64,000 nucleotides of DNA from JASGJS01 sp047601185. Lineage in GTDB: Bacteria > Pseudomonadota > Gammaproteobacteria > JAURND01. The stretch covers positions 186,001-250,000 of the forward strand of contig JASGJS010000001.1 of the NCBI GenBank assembly GCA_047601185.1, written 5' to 3'. The notes under the pieces were generated by a model. That model saw nothing but the letters and a program-made list of their open reading frames with translations. It made no database searches and had not been told where the DNA came from. The translations under genes and the position numbers were made by a program. Position 1 is the first letter of the stretch. Each line of letters begins with the position of its first letter. This document shows positions 1 to 8,967 of this stretch, piece by piece.

Positions 1-16
1 AACCAGGAATTACACT

Positions 17-1099
17 ATGCTCTTTTGGCTTGCCCAACTCCTCCACCCTCATGTCGAATGGTTCCGAGTATTTCAATACCTGACCTTTCGTGCCATTTTA
101 GCCACGCTGACCGCACTGTTAGTGGCGTTGTGGATGGGCCCTTGGATGATTCGAAAATTAGCCAATCGTCAAGTGGGGCAAGTGATCCGCACCGACGGCC
201 CTCAAAGTCATTTTTCTAAAGCGGGCACGCCTACGATGGGCGGAGGACTCATCTTAATCGCGATTGCACTGAGCGTATTATTATGGAGCAATCTCACGAA
301 TGTGTATATTTGGATTACGTTAATTGGCACTTTAGGTTTTGGTTTAATCGGCTGGTTAGATGATTATTTAAAACTCAGCAAAAAAAATTCGGAAGGGTTA
401 CGCGCACGTTGGAAATACCTCGCACAATCTGTGCTCGGTCTGGGCATTGCATTGCTGCTGTATTATCTCGCTAAAAAACCTATTGGCACCGAACTCCTTA
501 TCCCCTATTTCAAACACACGTGGATTCAATTAGGGGGCGGATTTATTATCTTTGCGTATTTTGTCATCGTCGGCAGTAGCAACGCCGTCAATTTAACCGA
601 TGGCCTAGATGGACTTGCCATTCTGCCCTGCGTGCTAGTGGCAGGCGCACTGGCGATTTTTGCTTATGTCACCGGTCATGCAGAATTCTCAAAATACCTC
701 ACGATTCCCTACATCCCCGGTGTTGGTGAGCTCGCAATTTTTTGCGCCGCTTTAGTCGGCGCCGGCTTAGGCTTTTTATGGTTCAACGCCTACCCTGCGC
801 AAGTGTTTATGGGTGATGTAGGTGCGCTCGGGTTAGGCGCCGCTCTAGGGATCGTAGCCGTCATCGTTCGACAAGAATTAGTGTTCTTCATCATGGGCGG
901 GATTTTTGTGCTCGAAACCCTCTCAGTCATCCTACAAGTCGCCTCCTTTAAATTAACCGGCAAACGCGTATTCAAAATGGCACCCCTACACCATCACTTC
1001 GAACTCAAAGGCTGGCCAGAACCGCGGGTGATCGTGCGGTTTTGGATTATTACGACGGTTTTGGTGTTGGTGGGGTTGGCGAGTTTGAAACTGCGATGA
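17..1099 (+). CDS. mraY: Phospho-N-acetylmuramoyl-pentapeptide-transferase MraY
   Basis: MraY moves phospho-MurNAc-pentapeptide from UDP to undecaprenyl phosphate, giving lipid I, in the inner membrane. The 360 residues are the usual family length and about ten hydrophobic segments are visible. Family signatures are present: the Asp-Asp pair in GWLDDYLK (D115/D116), NLTDGLDGLA near residue 195 and the PLHHHFELKG motif near the C-terminus. AGGA eight bases before the ATG supports the start. In most relatives murD and ftsW follow in the dcw cluster. Here the next gene is a convergent Rpn-type nuclease 22 bp away, so the cluster ends at this gene. What lies upstream is outside the window. Confidence 0.97.
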   Translation: MLFWLAQLLHPHVEWFRVFQYLTFRAILATLTALLVALWMGPWMIRKLANRQVGQVIRTDGPQSHFSKAGTPTMGGGLILIAIALSVLLWSNLTNVYIWITLIGTLGFGLIGWLDDYLKLSKKNSEGLRARWKYLAQSVLGLGIALLLYYLAKKPIGTELLIPYFKHTWIQLGGGFIIFAYFVIVGSSNAVNLTDGLDGLAILPCVLVAGALAIFAYVTGHAEFSKYLTIPYIPGVGELAIFCAALVGAGLGFLWFNAYPAQVFMGDVGALGLGAALGIVAVIVRQELVFFIMGGIFVLETLSVILQVASFKLTGKRVFKMAPLHHHFELKGWPEPRVIVRFWIITTVLVLVGLASLKLR

Positions 1100-1121
1100 T
1101 CTGACATCGACGAGTAGCGCT

Positions 1122-2159
1122 TTAGCTGAAAACTTCTTCTAAAGTGGCTGCATCTAACACGCGTTCACCCCATGATAGCAGCGCATCATTATCCGCTTGG
1201 CGAATGATTGTTAGGTAATGCTCAGGAATATCATGGAAACGATGATTCAGTAATCGAGTTAAAAAAGCGAGCCCTTCTTCTTGCCGCCCTTGTTTTATGC
1301 CCTTTTCCATACCCTTTTCCATACCCTTTTCCATACCTCTTTGCATGCCTGTTTCCATACCCTTTTGCATGCCTCTTTCCATATAAAGGCGTTCTATTGA
1401 AGTAATATAATCCACGTGTTTTATCTCCGCAATGTTCTTAAGTTCGCGCTCATATTGTAACATAAATTCTTTCGGTAGAGCGATGAGCCAATCGATTAAT
1501 TTAAATAATTGGATGATATCTTGTTTATTCAAACCTCTTTCATACAACTGACGGGTCAGAGCGGTTTTGGCGTTAAGGCGTGCCTGGAAGTCTTTTTTAG
1601 TTTCCAGAACGGCGAGTTGCGCGAGAAGTATGGTTACAAAACGGTTGGGGTGTTTTTCTAGCTCTGGACGTCTCGAGCGATAATCCCATAGCTTGATAAT
1701 CAAATAATGTATTTCTAAAGAACTCCCATAACAGGTTTCTTTGTAACGATCAGGTCGCCAATGCGGATTATCATCGATCAGAATAGCAATGCTGACAATA
1801 GGCTTATGATAATGATCGCGAATCCGATAGCGGTAGACTAACATACGCTCAGGAAAGATATTTTCCGCTGTACCCTGAATCTCTACATGCAGAAGAAACC
1901 AAGTTTCTTCATGGTTTTTGTTCCAGACTTTGATTAATTTGTCAGCGAGCCGGTTTCCAATAGCTGCATCAGGCGTTATTGCATTTAATTCCTTATCCAA
2001 TAGCTCATATCCCATCTCCCAATTAATATCTTTTGCAATATCTGGTAAGCAAAACTCCAAAAAATCGCGAAAATAAAAGTTAATGGCATGTTTCCAAGGG
2101 GTATCAAAATTATTACTACGATGAGCCTGTTGGGAAATCGAAGGTGTTTCAGTAGTCAT
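1122..2159 (-). CDS. Rpn family recombination-promoting nuclease / PD-(D/E)XK transposase-like protein
   Basis: Rpn proteins are PD-(D/E)XK nucleases linked to RecA-independent recombination and formerly annotated as transposases. The nuclease core is seen in the N-terminal half: an Asp in NRLADKLIKV, then a beta strand ending HVEIQG, the E-x-Q signature. The C-terminal part contains a run of about eight tetrapeptides of the type G-M-[EQ]-[KR], encoded by a degenerate 12-bp tandem repeat, before a final helical segment. The ORF can be extended to 2189, but AGGA nine bases upstream of the ATG at 2159 favours the shorter start. It stands alone between mraY and an SDR gene. There are no terminal inverted repeats, so it is not shown to be mobile. 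The biological role is unknown. Confidence 0.85.
   Translation of the reverse strand: MTTETPSISQQAHRSNNFDTPWKHAINFYFRDFLEFCLPDIAKDINWEMGYELLDKELNAITPDAAIGNRLADKLIKVWNKNHEETWFLLHVEIQGTAENIFPERMLVYRYRIRDHYHKPIVSIAILIDDNPHWRPDRYKETCYGSSLEIHYLIIKLWDYRSRRPELEKHPNRFVTILLAQLAVLETKKDFQARLNAKTALTRQLYERGLNKQDIIQLFKLIDWLIALPKEFMLQYERELKNIAEIKHVDYITSIERLYMERGMQKGMETGMQRGMEKGMEKGMEKGIKQGRQEEGLAFLTRLLNHRFHDIPEHYLTIIRQADNDALLSWGERVLDAATLEEVFS
1295..1386. repeat. Degenerate 12-bp tandem repeat inside the Rpn gene
   Basis: About seven or eight units of a 12-bp word (top strand type CCATACCCTTTT, with variants such as GCATGCCTCTTT) encode successive G-M-x-[KR] tetrapeptides in the C-terminal region of the nuclease. 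The period of 12 keeps the reading frame, so copy-number changes would lengthen or shorten the linker without a frameshift. Confidence 0.85.
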
Positions 2160-2390
2160 AAATAAAAGTCCTGCGAAATGATTAAGCACATACTAACAAT
2201 TACAGGAGATTTCTCAATACCGTAATACCCAAACTCCATCAACAAAAAATCAACAATTCAACATCATCGAATTAATTATTGAGAATTTTAGAAAAAAGCA
2301 ATATTAAGAGTATTGACTTCAAGTTAATAAACCCTTAGCATCTGCCTCTACAATAGCAAGCAAGATAGATAACATGGAGAAAAACAACGT

Positions 2391-3257
2391 ATGCCACGTT
2401 TTTTAATGACAGGAGTTACAGGTCCTTTGGGCAGCGCCTTAGTGCCACAGCTCACTCAGGCATTTCCCAACTTCACTTATTTAGCCTTGACTTCTCGTTA
2501 TCCTGGTAGAATTAAATTTTCTGCTGCTAACATCTATCCTATGCACCTCGATCTTCATCGGGATTTTTATAGCAGTCTTTTTTATTCCGAATTGCCCTCT
2601 TTAGCTCCCTTTGATTCCATTATTCATTGTGCTTCCCCCTATTCTACTGAATTATTAATGCAAACATCGTCATCAGCATTACGAGATTTTACACAACTCA
2701 TAGCGAATGAAATTTGTTTATTGCGAGAGCTCGTTTTAAATCTACGGCCGGGTGGAACTCTCATTGTATGCGGCTCAGTCAGTGGCATGCGAAACGATTC
2801 AGTGCTTGGCAAGACACACGCACAACATCTTAGCGAAGGAAGTCACATAGGCAACTTTAAAGATTGCACCATACATGCAACACACAAGGGGATTTTACGA
2901 GACTTTACAAACTGTCTGTATCAAAGCAACCCTAGCCATAATATTGTGCATGCAAACCTTGGTCCTTTCATGACCAGTGTACCAACAGAGAAAGAAGACG
3001 AGATATTATCTGCCGCAGAAGTCGCCAGACAACTTATAGCCGTAGTGCAATCTCCACGATCACAAACTTTTAATATTGATATCGTATCTCCTACAACCGC
3101 AAAAAAAATGCGTTCTATAAGTTCCCAAAGTCCTTCCAGCGTATCCGAAAAAAAATTTACCCCTCATTTTACAGCATCCTTTAAAGAAGCCACTCCTGAA
3201 ATTCTTTATAAAAATAATGATCCTACAGAACCTATCAATTCTTTTAGAAAAATTTGA
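2391..3257 (+). CDS. Atypical NAD(P)-binding Rossmann / SDR-family protein
   Basis: The 288-residue protein starts with a Rossmann strand and glycine loop (TGVTGPLGSAL, residues 7-17), as in short-chain dehydrogenases and epimerases. A central VCGSVSG resembles the SDR catalytic-serine strand. At the place of the usual Tyr-x-x-x-Lys the sequence reads HATHK (H162...K166), so the catalytic tyrosine seems replaced by histidine. The last 60 residues are polar and low in hydrophobics, unlike a normal SDR tail. GGAG lies 11 bases before the ATG. The substrate is unknown; it may be a divergent enzyme or a non-catalytic binding protein. It is flanked by unrelated genes and by a repeat at 3268-3350. 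Confidence 0.6.
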   Translation: MPRFLMTGVTGPLGSALVPQLTQAFPNFTYLALTSRYPGRIKFSAANIYPMHLDLHRDFYSSLFYSELPSLAPFDSIIHCASPYSTELLMQTSSSALRDFTQLIANEICLLRELVLNLRPGGTLIVCGSVSGMRNDSVLGKTHAQHLSEGSHIGNFKDCTIHATHKGILRDFTNCLYQSNPSHNIVHANLGPFMTSVPTEKEDEILSAAEVARQLIAVVQSPRSQTFNIDIVSPTTAKKMRSISSQSPSSVSEKKFTPHFTASFKEATPEILYKNNDPTEPINSFRKI

Positions 3258-3267
3258 TACACACTTT

Positions 3268-3350
3268 GCGCACTACGTATAAGCTCGGGCAGTGCGCCCA
3301 TGGGATCCCGCTATCCAGTAGGCGGGACGTCGAGGGAGAGAGTCTGCGCA
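3268..3350. repeat. Intergenic repeat with GCGGGA hairpin, copy 1 of 2
   Basis: The core at 3300-3349 (from ATGGGATCCCGCT to GAGAGAGTCTGCGC) is nearly identical to 12318-12367, about 9 kb away. TCCCGC and GCGGGA form a short hairpin with a loop of about 9-10 bases. Weaker similarity continues leftward to about 3268 (CACTACGTATAAGCT versus CACTGCGTGATACTT). It sits in the 204-bp gap between the SDR gene and the POT transporter. It is unrelated to the larger palindromic elements elsewhere in the window. Confidence 0.7.
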
Positions 3351-3461
3351 AATCGCCAAGCTTAGTATCTTTAAGCTTCATCGGTGAGAACATAGCATAC
3401 CCCCCCAAAAAATGCTAAAATCCCGGCCTTATCACTAACACCAAGAACCAGGGCAACGAAG

Positions 3462-4940
3462 ATGAGCCAACCTCCCTCCTTATACCGTCATCCTAAAGGG
3501 TTATACCTGTTATTCAGCACCGAGCTTTGGGAGCGTTTTGGTTTCTATACCATCCAGGCCATTTTAATTCTGTATATGACCAAGCAGTTTGGCTTTTCGG
3601 ATCATGACGCCAATCTCCTCTATGCCGTTTATTCCTCATTATTGTATTTAACACCCATCTGGGGAGGCTACATTGCCGACCGCTATTTGGGGTTCCAGCG
3701 CGCGATTATTGTGGGCGGAGTATTTTCTGCGGTTGGCTATTTCTTAACCGCACTGCCCAGTCAAAAAACTTTCTTCATTGGTTTGAGTATTTTGATGTGC
3801 GCCAATGGGTTGTTTAAGCCCAATGTGTCGAGCATTGTCGGTGAGCTCTACACGCCTGGAGACCCTCGACGGGATGGTGGTTTCACCCTGTTCTATATGG
3901 GTATTAATATCGGCGCTTTAGTCCCGCCCTTAATTGCGGGTTCTTTGGTGGGTCATTATGGTTGGCATAGCGGCTTTTTGTTAGCAGCGATCGGTATGCT
4001 CATAGGCTTGGTGGTTTTTTTGATGGGCCGAAAAAGGCTAGGCGATGCAGGGGAAGTGCCCCATATCAGCCCTTTGCGACAAGGCAAGCTGCAAACCGCT
4101 CGCTTTAAAATTCGACTCTATTTCAGTATTGCCATCATTTCTGCTTTGTGTTTATTGGCATTTTCGGCACCACAATTAACGTCTTGGCTCATTGAAGCTG
4201 CCGGAGTAGTAGTGGCTTTAATTGTGGTTTATTTTATTTATCGAGAACCTCCGGCCAATCGCCCTAAAATTTGGGCGAGCTTAATTCTAACCGCTATTTC
4301 TGTCGGATTTTGGGCGCTGTATAATCAAACCTTCACTTCGCTCACGCTGTTTGCAGACCGCAATATGGTGCCGTATTTTCTGGGCTTTCCTGTCAATGCT
4401 TCTACCATGCAGTTTTTTAATCCACTCTTTATTATCCTGCTCAGCCCATTGTTGAGTAGTTTTTGGGTTAAGCTCAGTCGTCACAATATCAACCCGGGAT
4501 TTCCAATCAAATTTGCCTGGGGCGTCACTTTTGTCACCGCGGGTTTTTTACTGTTACCTCTGGGTATTAAATTTTTTGCACACAATAACTTGCTTCCCGC
4601 CAGCTGGCTAGTGATGAATTATTTCTTGCAAACCATTGGTGAGTTATTATTGTCACCGGTCGGTTTATCGATGATTACGATACTGGTGCCTAAACACTTA
4701 GTCGGGCGGATGATGGGCGTGTGGTTTTTTGCACAAGCGGCGTCATTTGCACTCGGCGGCGCGGTGGCTAACTTAGCTGCTATTCCAGATACTCTCGATA
4801 AAGCACTATCTTTGCAGATTTATTATCATGCATTCTGGGTGTTTGGATTGATTTCGTTAGTTTTAACTGTGATCAGTTTTTTACTGGTGCCCTTTTTAAA
4901 AAGGTTAATTGCACGGGAGCATGAGTGCAAAATGAGCTGA
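3462..4940 (+). CDS. POT/PTR family proton-coupled peptide transporter
   Basis: This inner-membrane major-facilitator protein is predicted to import di- and tripeptides with protons. The first helix carries the POT signature ELWERFGFY (the E-x-x-E-R-F-x-Y proton-coupling motif). The second PTR2-type signature covers the stretch around FKPNVSSIVGELY and the following GFTLFYMGINIGAL. The 492 residues with about 13-14 hydrophobic segments fit bacterial DtpA/DtpD-like members. Peptide uptake would suit an amino-acid-dependent intracellular lifestyle, but that is inference. It is transcribed alone. AGGG is present about ten bases before the ATG. Confidence 0.92.
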   Translation: MSQPPSLYRHPKGLYLLFSTELWERFGFYTIQAILILYMTKQFGFSDHDANLLYAVYSSLLYLTPIWGGYIADRYLGFQRAIIVGGVFSAVGYFLTALPSQKTFFIGLSILMCANGLFKPNVSSIVGELYTPGDPRRDGGFTLFYMGINIGALVPPLIAGSLVGHYGWHSGFLLAAIGMLIGLVVFLMGRKRLGDAGEVPHISPLRQGKLQTARFKIRLYFSIAIISALCLLAFSAPQLTSWLIEAAGVVVALIVVYFIYREPPANRPKIWASLILTAISVGFWALYNQTFTSLTLFADRNMVPYFLGFPVNASTMQFFNPLFIILLSPLLSSFWVKLSRHNINPGFPIKFAWGVTFVTAGFLLLPLGIKFFAHNNLLPASWLVMNYFLQTIGELLLSPVGLSMITILVPKHLVGRMMGVWFFAQAASFALGGAVANLAAIPDTLDKALSLQIYYHAFWVFGLISLVLTVISFLLVPFLKRLIAREHECKMS

Positions 4941-4976
4941 CTCAAACCCTGAAGTCACGATTGAGGTTATACAGAC

Positions 4977-5008
4977 TTGCAAAAATCATAAAAAATGCGT
5001 ATAATACG
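4977..5008 (+). promoter_or_regulatory. Sigma70-type promoter with palindromic operator for the toxin-antitoxin operon
   Basis: TTGCAA (4977-4982) and a perfect TATAAT (5000-5005) are separated by 17 bases. The -10 box is embedded in the near-perfect palindrome CGTATAATACG (4998-5008). Phd/YefM antitoxins repress their own operon by binding a palindrome over the promoter, so this is the likely operator. The position is seen directly; the regulation is inferred. Confidence 0.65.
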
Positions 5009-5036
5009 TAATATAGGTAAATTTTGGTGACTCAAA

Positions 5037-5279
5037 ATGAAAGCAACCGCTACAGAGCTTAATAAACATCCAGGGAAGTATATCGATCAAGCCCTAAGGG
5101 AGCCCGTCATTGTAGAGCGATCTGGGCGCCCAGCTGTCGTCATGGTCTCTTATGATCGTTATGTTCAGCTTGAAGATGCTTACTGGGGAGAGTTAGCCAC
5201 CGCAGCAGATCAGGAACAGTCTATAGGACTTGACGCAACAATGAAATTTTTACATGCTGACGACCATGATAAAGATTGA
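5037..5279 (+). CDS. Phd/YefM family antitoxin
   Basis: The 80-residue protein has the Phd/YefM layout. The N-terminal DNA-binding part begins with K-A-T-A-T-E-L-N-K-H-P-G, followed by EPVIVERSGRPAVVMVSYDRY, a typical beta-strand and helix pair. A short acidic C-terminal segment would bind and neutralise the toxin. It overlaps the downstream RelE-type gene, the normal antitoxin-toxin arrangement, and has its own strong promoter with a palindrome over the -10 box. It is expected to act as antitoxin and autorepressor. Whether the module is active cannot be judged from sequence. Confidence 0.88.
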   Translation: MKATATELNKHPGKYIDQALREPVIVERSGRPAVVMVSYDRYVQLEDAYWGELATAADQEQSIGLDATMKFLHADDHDKD

Positions 5280-5547
5280 TCTAAAACTCAAAGTCAAAAA
5301 ATTCATCAACTCTCTACCGCCTAAACATCAAAGACAAATTAAAAATAGTATTTTGTCTTTACTCGACAACCCTCACCCACAAGATGCAAAAAAACTGCTT
5401 GGCTATGAAAATTATACTCGAGCTGATGTCGGAGAGTATCGTATTATTTATCGATATGAAAAAAAAGAGCAACTTAACATGGTCGTGTTAGCCGGCAGAC
5501 GAAATGATGATGATATTTATAGGCTAGCTAAGCGAATCCTCAAATAA
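5266..5547 (+). CDS. RelE/ParE superfamily toxin
   Basis: This is the partner of the Phd-type antitoxin. The basic protein of about 93 residues shows the RelE/ParE pattern: an N-terminal helix pair (KKFINSLPPKHQRQI), a DNPHPQDAKKLLG turn, and the VGEYRIIYRYEKK strand with the conserved Arg, ending in a short C-terminal helix. RelE toxins cleave mRNA at the ribosome and ParE toxins poison gyrase; the sequence alone does not say which. An ATG at 5254 would add four residues, but the MIKIDLK start at 5266 fits the family better. Either start overlaps the antitoxin gene, implying translational coupling. Confidence 0.85.
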   Translation: MIKIDLKLKVKKFINSLPPKHQRQIKNSILSLLDNPHPQDAKKLLGYENYTRADVGEYRIIYRYEKKEQLNMVVLAGRRNDDDIYRLAKRILK

Positions 5548-5559
5548 ACAATCAAAAAT

Positions 5560-8500
5560 ATGCACAATCTTAGCTTACTGAAACAACGTTATTTTTTGCC
5601 CTTGTTCCTCACCCAATTTTTTGGGGCGTGTAACGATAATGTGTTTAAAAATGCCTTGGTGATCTTAATCACTTATCGGCTCACCCAATCGAGTGCGCAT
5701 GCGCAAATCCTCGTGACGTTGGCGGCGGGGTTTTTCATTTTACCTTTCTGGTTATTCTCCGCTTTAGCAGGGCAATTGGCCGATAAGTATGAGAAAAGTC
5801 GGCTAATGGTTTATATCAAGCTGGCAGAAATTATTTTGATGGTGCTCGGTGCCATAGGCTTTTACACGCAGGATATAGCCTTATTAATGGGGGTTTTATT
5901 TTTCTTAGGTGTGCAGGCCACTTTTTTTGGTCCTTTAAAATATGCCATTTTGCCTTATCACTTACCAGAAAATAGTTTACTTGCAGGCAATGCACTGATA
6001 GAAACTGGAACATTTTTAGCCATTTTATTCGGCACGATTTTAGGTGGGGCGTTGATTTTAACCTCGCACGGCGTGACTTGGATCTGTTTAATCACATTAG
6101 GAATGGCGTTGGTAGGATGGTGGAGTAGTTTTTATATCCCCCGAGCCGCGGCAGCAGATCCCCATTTAACAGTGGGCATAAATATTATGACGCAAACTGC
6201 TGCGATCATGCGGTATACCTATCAAACCCGTGATTTGTTTCTGGCCATTATTGGCATTTCTTGGTTTTGGCTGGTTGGCGCGGTTTTCTTGTCGCAATTT
6301 CCCACCTACGGCAAACAAACCCTGCATGCCGATGGCCAAATTGTCACTTTATTTTTGACATTATTCTCGATTGGCATTGGGATCGGTTCCTTAGCCTGCA
6401 GTCGATTATTGAAGGGGCGGATCACCGCCAATTATGTGCCGCTCGCTGCGCTAGGGATGACAATCTTTATGTTAGATCTTTACAGCGCGAGCAAAGCTTT
6501 TCCTGGATCGACAACCGGAGCGTTGTTGTCTTTAGGACAATTTCTCAATTTAGCAGGCAGTTTCCGGATACTCCTCGATTTATTATTGGTTGCGGTCTGT
6601 GGAGGTTTTTATATTGTACCTTTGTATACGCTGCTACAAATTCACAGCGCCCCACAACATCGCTCGCGAGTGATTGCCAGCAACAATGTGATGAACGCTT
6701 TATTCATGGTGATTGCCGCTGTCGCCACGATCGTATTATTAGAGATAGGATTTTCCGTCTTGCAAGTCTTTTTTTGGACAGCCATTGTGAATGGATTGAT
6801 GGTGATATACGCTTGCAAATTAGTCAACTATCAGGCTGTCAAAGGCGTGGTCCGTCAACTACTGAAATTATTTTATCGCGTCGAAGTTCATGGCTTATCA
6901 CATTTTCTCGCAGCGCAAAATGATCGGTTATTGATCATAGCCAATCACACTTCACTGTTAGATCCTCCTTTGATTGCTGCTTTTTTACCTAAAAAGATTG
7001 TTTTTGCCATCAATACCCAAATTGCCAATCAATGGTGGATGCGGCCCATTTTAAAACTCGTAGATTTATATAAAGTGGATTCCAATAATCCCATGGCCAG
7101 TAAAGCCCTCATCGAGCGCATTAAAAAAGACAACCCATGTATGGTATTCCCGGAAGGCCGGATTACGGTGACGGGTGCGCTTATGAAGGTTTATGAAGGG
7201 CCTGGTATGATCGCCGATAAAGCTGATGCTGCGATTCTGCCGATTCGCATTGCCGGTGCGCAATATTCTCCTTTTTCGTATTTAAAAGGTAAGGTGCGGA
7301 TTCGATGGTTCCCTAAAATCACTTTAACTATTTTACCGCCGCGACGGTTGGTGCTACCTGAAGCGTTAAAAGGCCGAACAAGACGCGCGGCGGCAGGACT
7401 GAAATTGTATGATTTAATGACAGAGATGTTATTTGCCAGCAGCCGTTCGCACAGCACTTTATTTTCAGCTTTGTTCACCGCGAGTCAAGTGCACGGCGCT
7501 CGCCATCGCATTGCCGAAGACATTCAGCGTAAACCTATCACCTATCGCCAATTTATTTTGCGCTGTTTTATTTTAGGACACAAACTCACGCGCATCAGTC
7601 GACCGCAAGAAAAATTAGGCGTGTTACTGCCCAATTCCATTGCTGCAGCGGTCACTTTTTTTGCGATGCAAGCAGTAAATCGGATTCCCACCTTGTTAAA
7701 TTTTTCAGCCGGCACACGCAATATTTTAACGGCTTGTGCGACTGCCAAATTGACGACAGTGATCACTGCTAAAAGTTTTATCACTACGGCCAAACTCTCG
7801 GGATTAATAGAAGCCCTGCAAGCACAATCCATCCATGTGGTGTATTTAGAAGAACTCGCTGAATCCATTTCTCGATTTGATCAATTACGCGGGCTGCTGC
7901 GTTATTGTTTGCCCTATTCCACCACAACGCATCCAGATGATCCGGCGGTGGTGCTGTTCACGTCGGGTTCTGAAAATACCCCAAAAGGTGTGGTCTTAAG
8001 CCATCAAAATATTCAAGCGAATGATCAGCAATTGAGCAGCTGCGTGGATTTTGGTCCTACAGATCGTATTTTTAATGCGCTCCCCATGTTTCATGCTTTT
8101 GGTTTAACGTGTGGCACTTTATTGCCGTTAATTTCCGGAATTAAAGTGTTTTTTTATCCTTCACCTCTGCAATATCGACGGGTGCCTGAACTGGTTTATG
8201 ATACCAATTCCACAATTTTATTTGGTACCGATACTTTTTTAGCAGGCTATGCACATTATGCCCATCACTATGATTTCTATAGTATCCATTATGTTTTTGC
8301 CGGTGGTGAAAAACTCAAAGCATCCACTTATCAAAAATGGTTGGATCGATTTGGGATTCGGGTGTTAGAGGGATATGGTGCGACAGAAACTGCGCCAATT
8401 TTGGCGGTGAATACGTCCATGCATCACAAAAAAGGCACAGTAGGACGTTTTCTGCCAGGCATCCAACATCAACTCAAACCTGTTCCTGGACTTGCTACCG

Positions 8501-8967
8501 GAAAACAATTGTGGGTCAACGGCCCTAATGTGATGTTGGGTTATTTAACAGCCGAAAATCCCGATGTGCTGCAACCTTTGCACGGATTTTATGATACCGG
8601 CGATATTGTGCAAATCGATGCGGAAGGTTATATCACCATTCTAGGTCGCGCTAAACGTTTTGCCAAAATTGCTGGTGAAATGGTGTCTTTGGCCGCGGTA
8701 GAGTCTTATCTCTCGCAATTATGGCCAAATGCTTTGCATGCAGTGATCAGCAAACCAAGTGCTAAAGGTGAACAGTTAGTATTAGTGACAGAATATCCGC
8801 AGGCCAATCGTCCAGAGATGATGCATTATGCCAAACAACACGGCATCTCTGAATTATGGGTACCGAAAGTCGTAAGCATTGTCGAAAAACTACCACTTTT
8901 GAGCGTGGGGAAAGTTGATTATTTGAGATTGCAAGGAATTGGGATATGTGCTCAGGCGACACTCTGA
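5560..8967 (+). CDS. aas: Three-domain Aas protein: MFS flippase, PlsC acyltransferase and acyl-ACP synthetase
   Basis: This 1135-residue inner-membrane fusion is predicted to take in lysophospholipid and re-acylate it. Residues 1-420 are a major-facilitator (LplT-like) domain with about 12 helices. Residues 430-640 are a PlsC domain with NHTSLLD (H463, D468) and FPEGR (530-534). Residues 660-1135 are an AMP-forming ligase domain with TSGSENTPKG (801-810), a YGATETAP motif and YDTGDIV. In E. coli lplT and aas are separate genes; the fused form occurs in several other proteobacteria. It begins 12 bp after the toxin gene, perhaps by chance, and no terminator is seen between them. It might help recover host lysolipids (inference). 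Confidence 0.93.
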   Translation: MHNLSLLKQRYFLPLFLTQFFGACNDNVFKNALVILITYRLTQSSAHAQILVTLAAGFFILPFWLFSALAGQLADKYEKSRLMVYIKLAEIILMVLGAIGFYTQDIALLMGVLFFLGVQATFFGPLKYAILPYHLPENSLLAGNALIETGTFLAILFGTILGGALILTSHGVTWICLITLGMALVGWWSSFYIPRAAAADPHLTVGINIMTQTAAIMRYTYQTRDLFLAIIGISWFWLVGAVFLSQFPTYGKQTLHADGQIVTLFLTLFSIGIGIGSLACSRLLKGRITANYVPLAALGMTIFMLDLYSASKAFPGSTTGALLSLGQFLNLAGSFRILLDLLLVAVCGGFYIVPLYTLLQIHSAPQHRSRVIASNNVMNALFMVIAAVATIVLLEIGFSVLQVFFWTAIVNGLMVIYACKLVNYQAVKGVVRQLLKLFYRVEVHGLSHFLAAQNDRLLIIANHTSLLDPPLIAAFLPKKIVFAINTQIANQWWMRPILKLVDLYKVDSNNPMASKALIERIKKDNPCMVFPEGRITVTGALMKVYEGPGMIADKADAAILPIRIAGAQYSPFSYLKGKVRIRWFPKITLTILPPRRLVLPEALKGRTRRAAAGLKLYDLMTEMLFASSRSHSTLFSALFTASQVHGARHRIAEDIQRKPITYRQFILRCFILGHKLTRISRPQEKLGVLLPNSIAAAVTFFAMQAVNRIPTLLNFSAGTRNILTACATAKLTTVITAKSFITTAKLSGLIEALQAQSIHVVYLEELAESISRFDQLRGLLRYCLPYSTTTHPDDPAVVLFTSGSENTPKGVVLSHQNIQANDQQLSSCVDFGPTDRIFNALPMFHAFGLTCGTLLPLISGIKVFFYPSPLQYRRVPELVYDTNSTILFGTDTFLAGYAHYAHHYDFYSIHYVFAGGEKLKASTYQKWLDRFGIRVLEGYGATETAPILAVNTSMHHKKGTVGRFLPGIQHQLKPVPGLATGKQLWVNGPNVMLGYLTAENPDVLQPLHGFYDTGDIVQIDAEGYITILGRAKRFAKIAGEMVSLAAVESYLSQLWPNALHAVISKPSAKGEQLVLVTEYPQANRPEMMHYAKQHGISELWVPKVVSIVEKLPLLSVGKVDYLRLQGIGICAQATL

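Noticed and set aside
1122..2159. Rpn-type gene as an insertion sequence
   Set aside because: No terminal inverted repeats or target duplications are seen around it; the family is often not transposable.
6261..6923. 220-codon open frame inside aas
   Set aside because: Out-of-frame shadow of a membrane-domain coding sequence; composition and lack of RBS argue against a gene.
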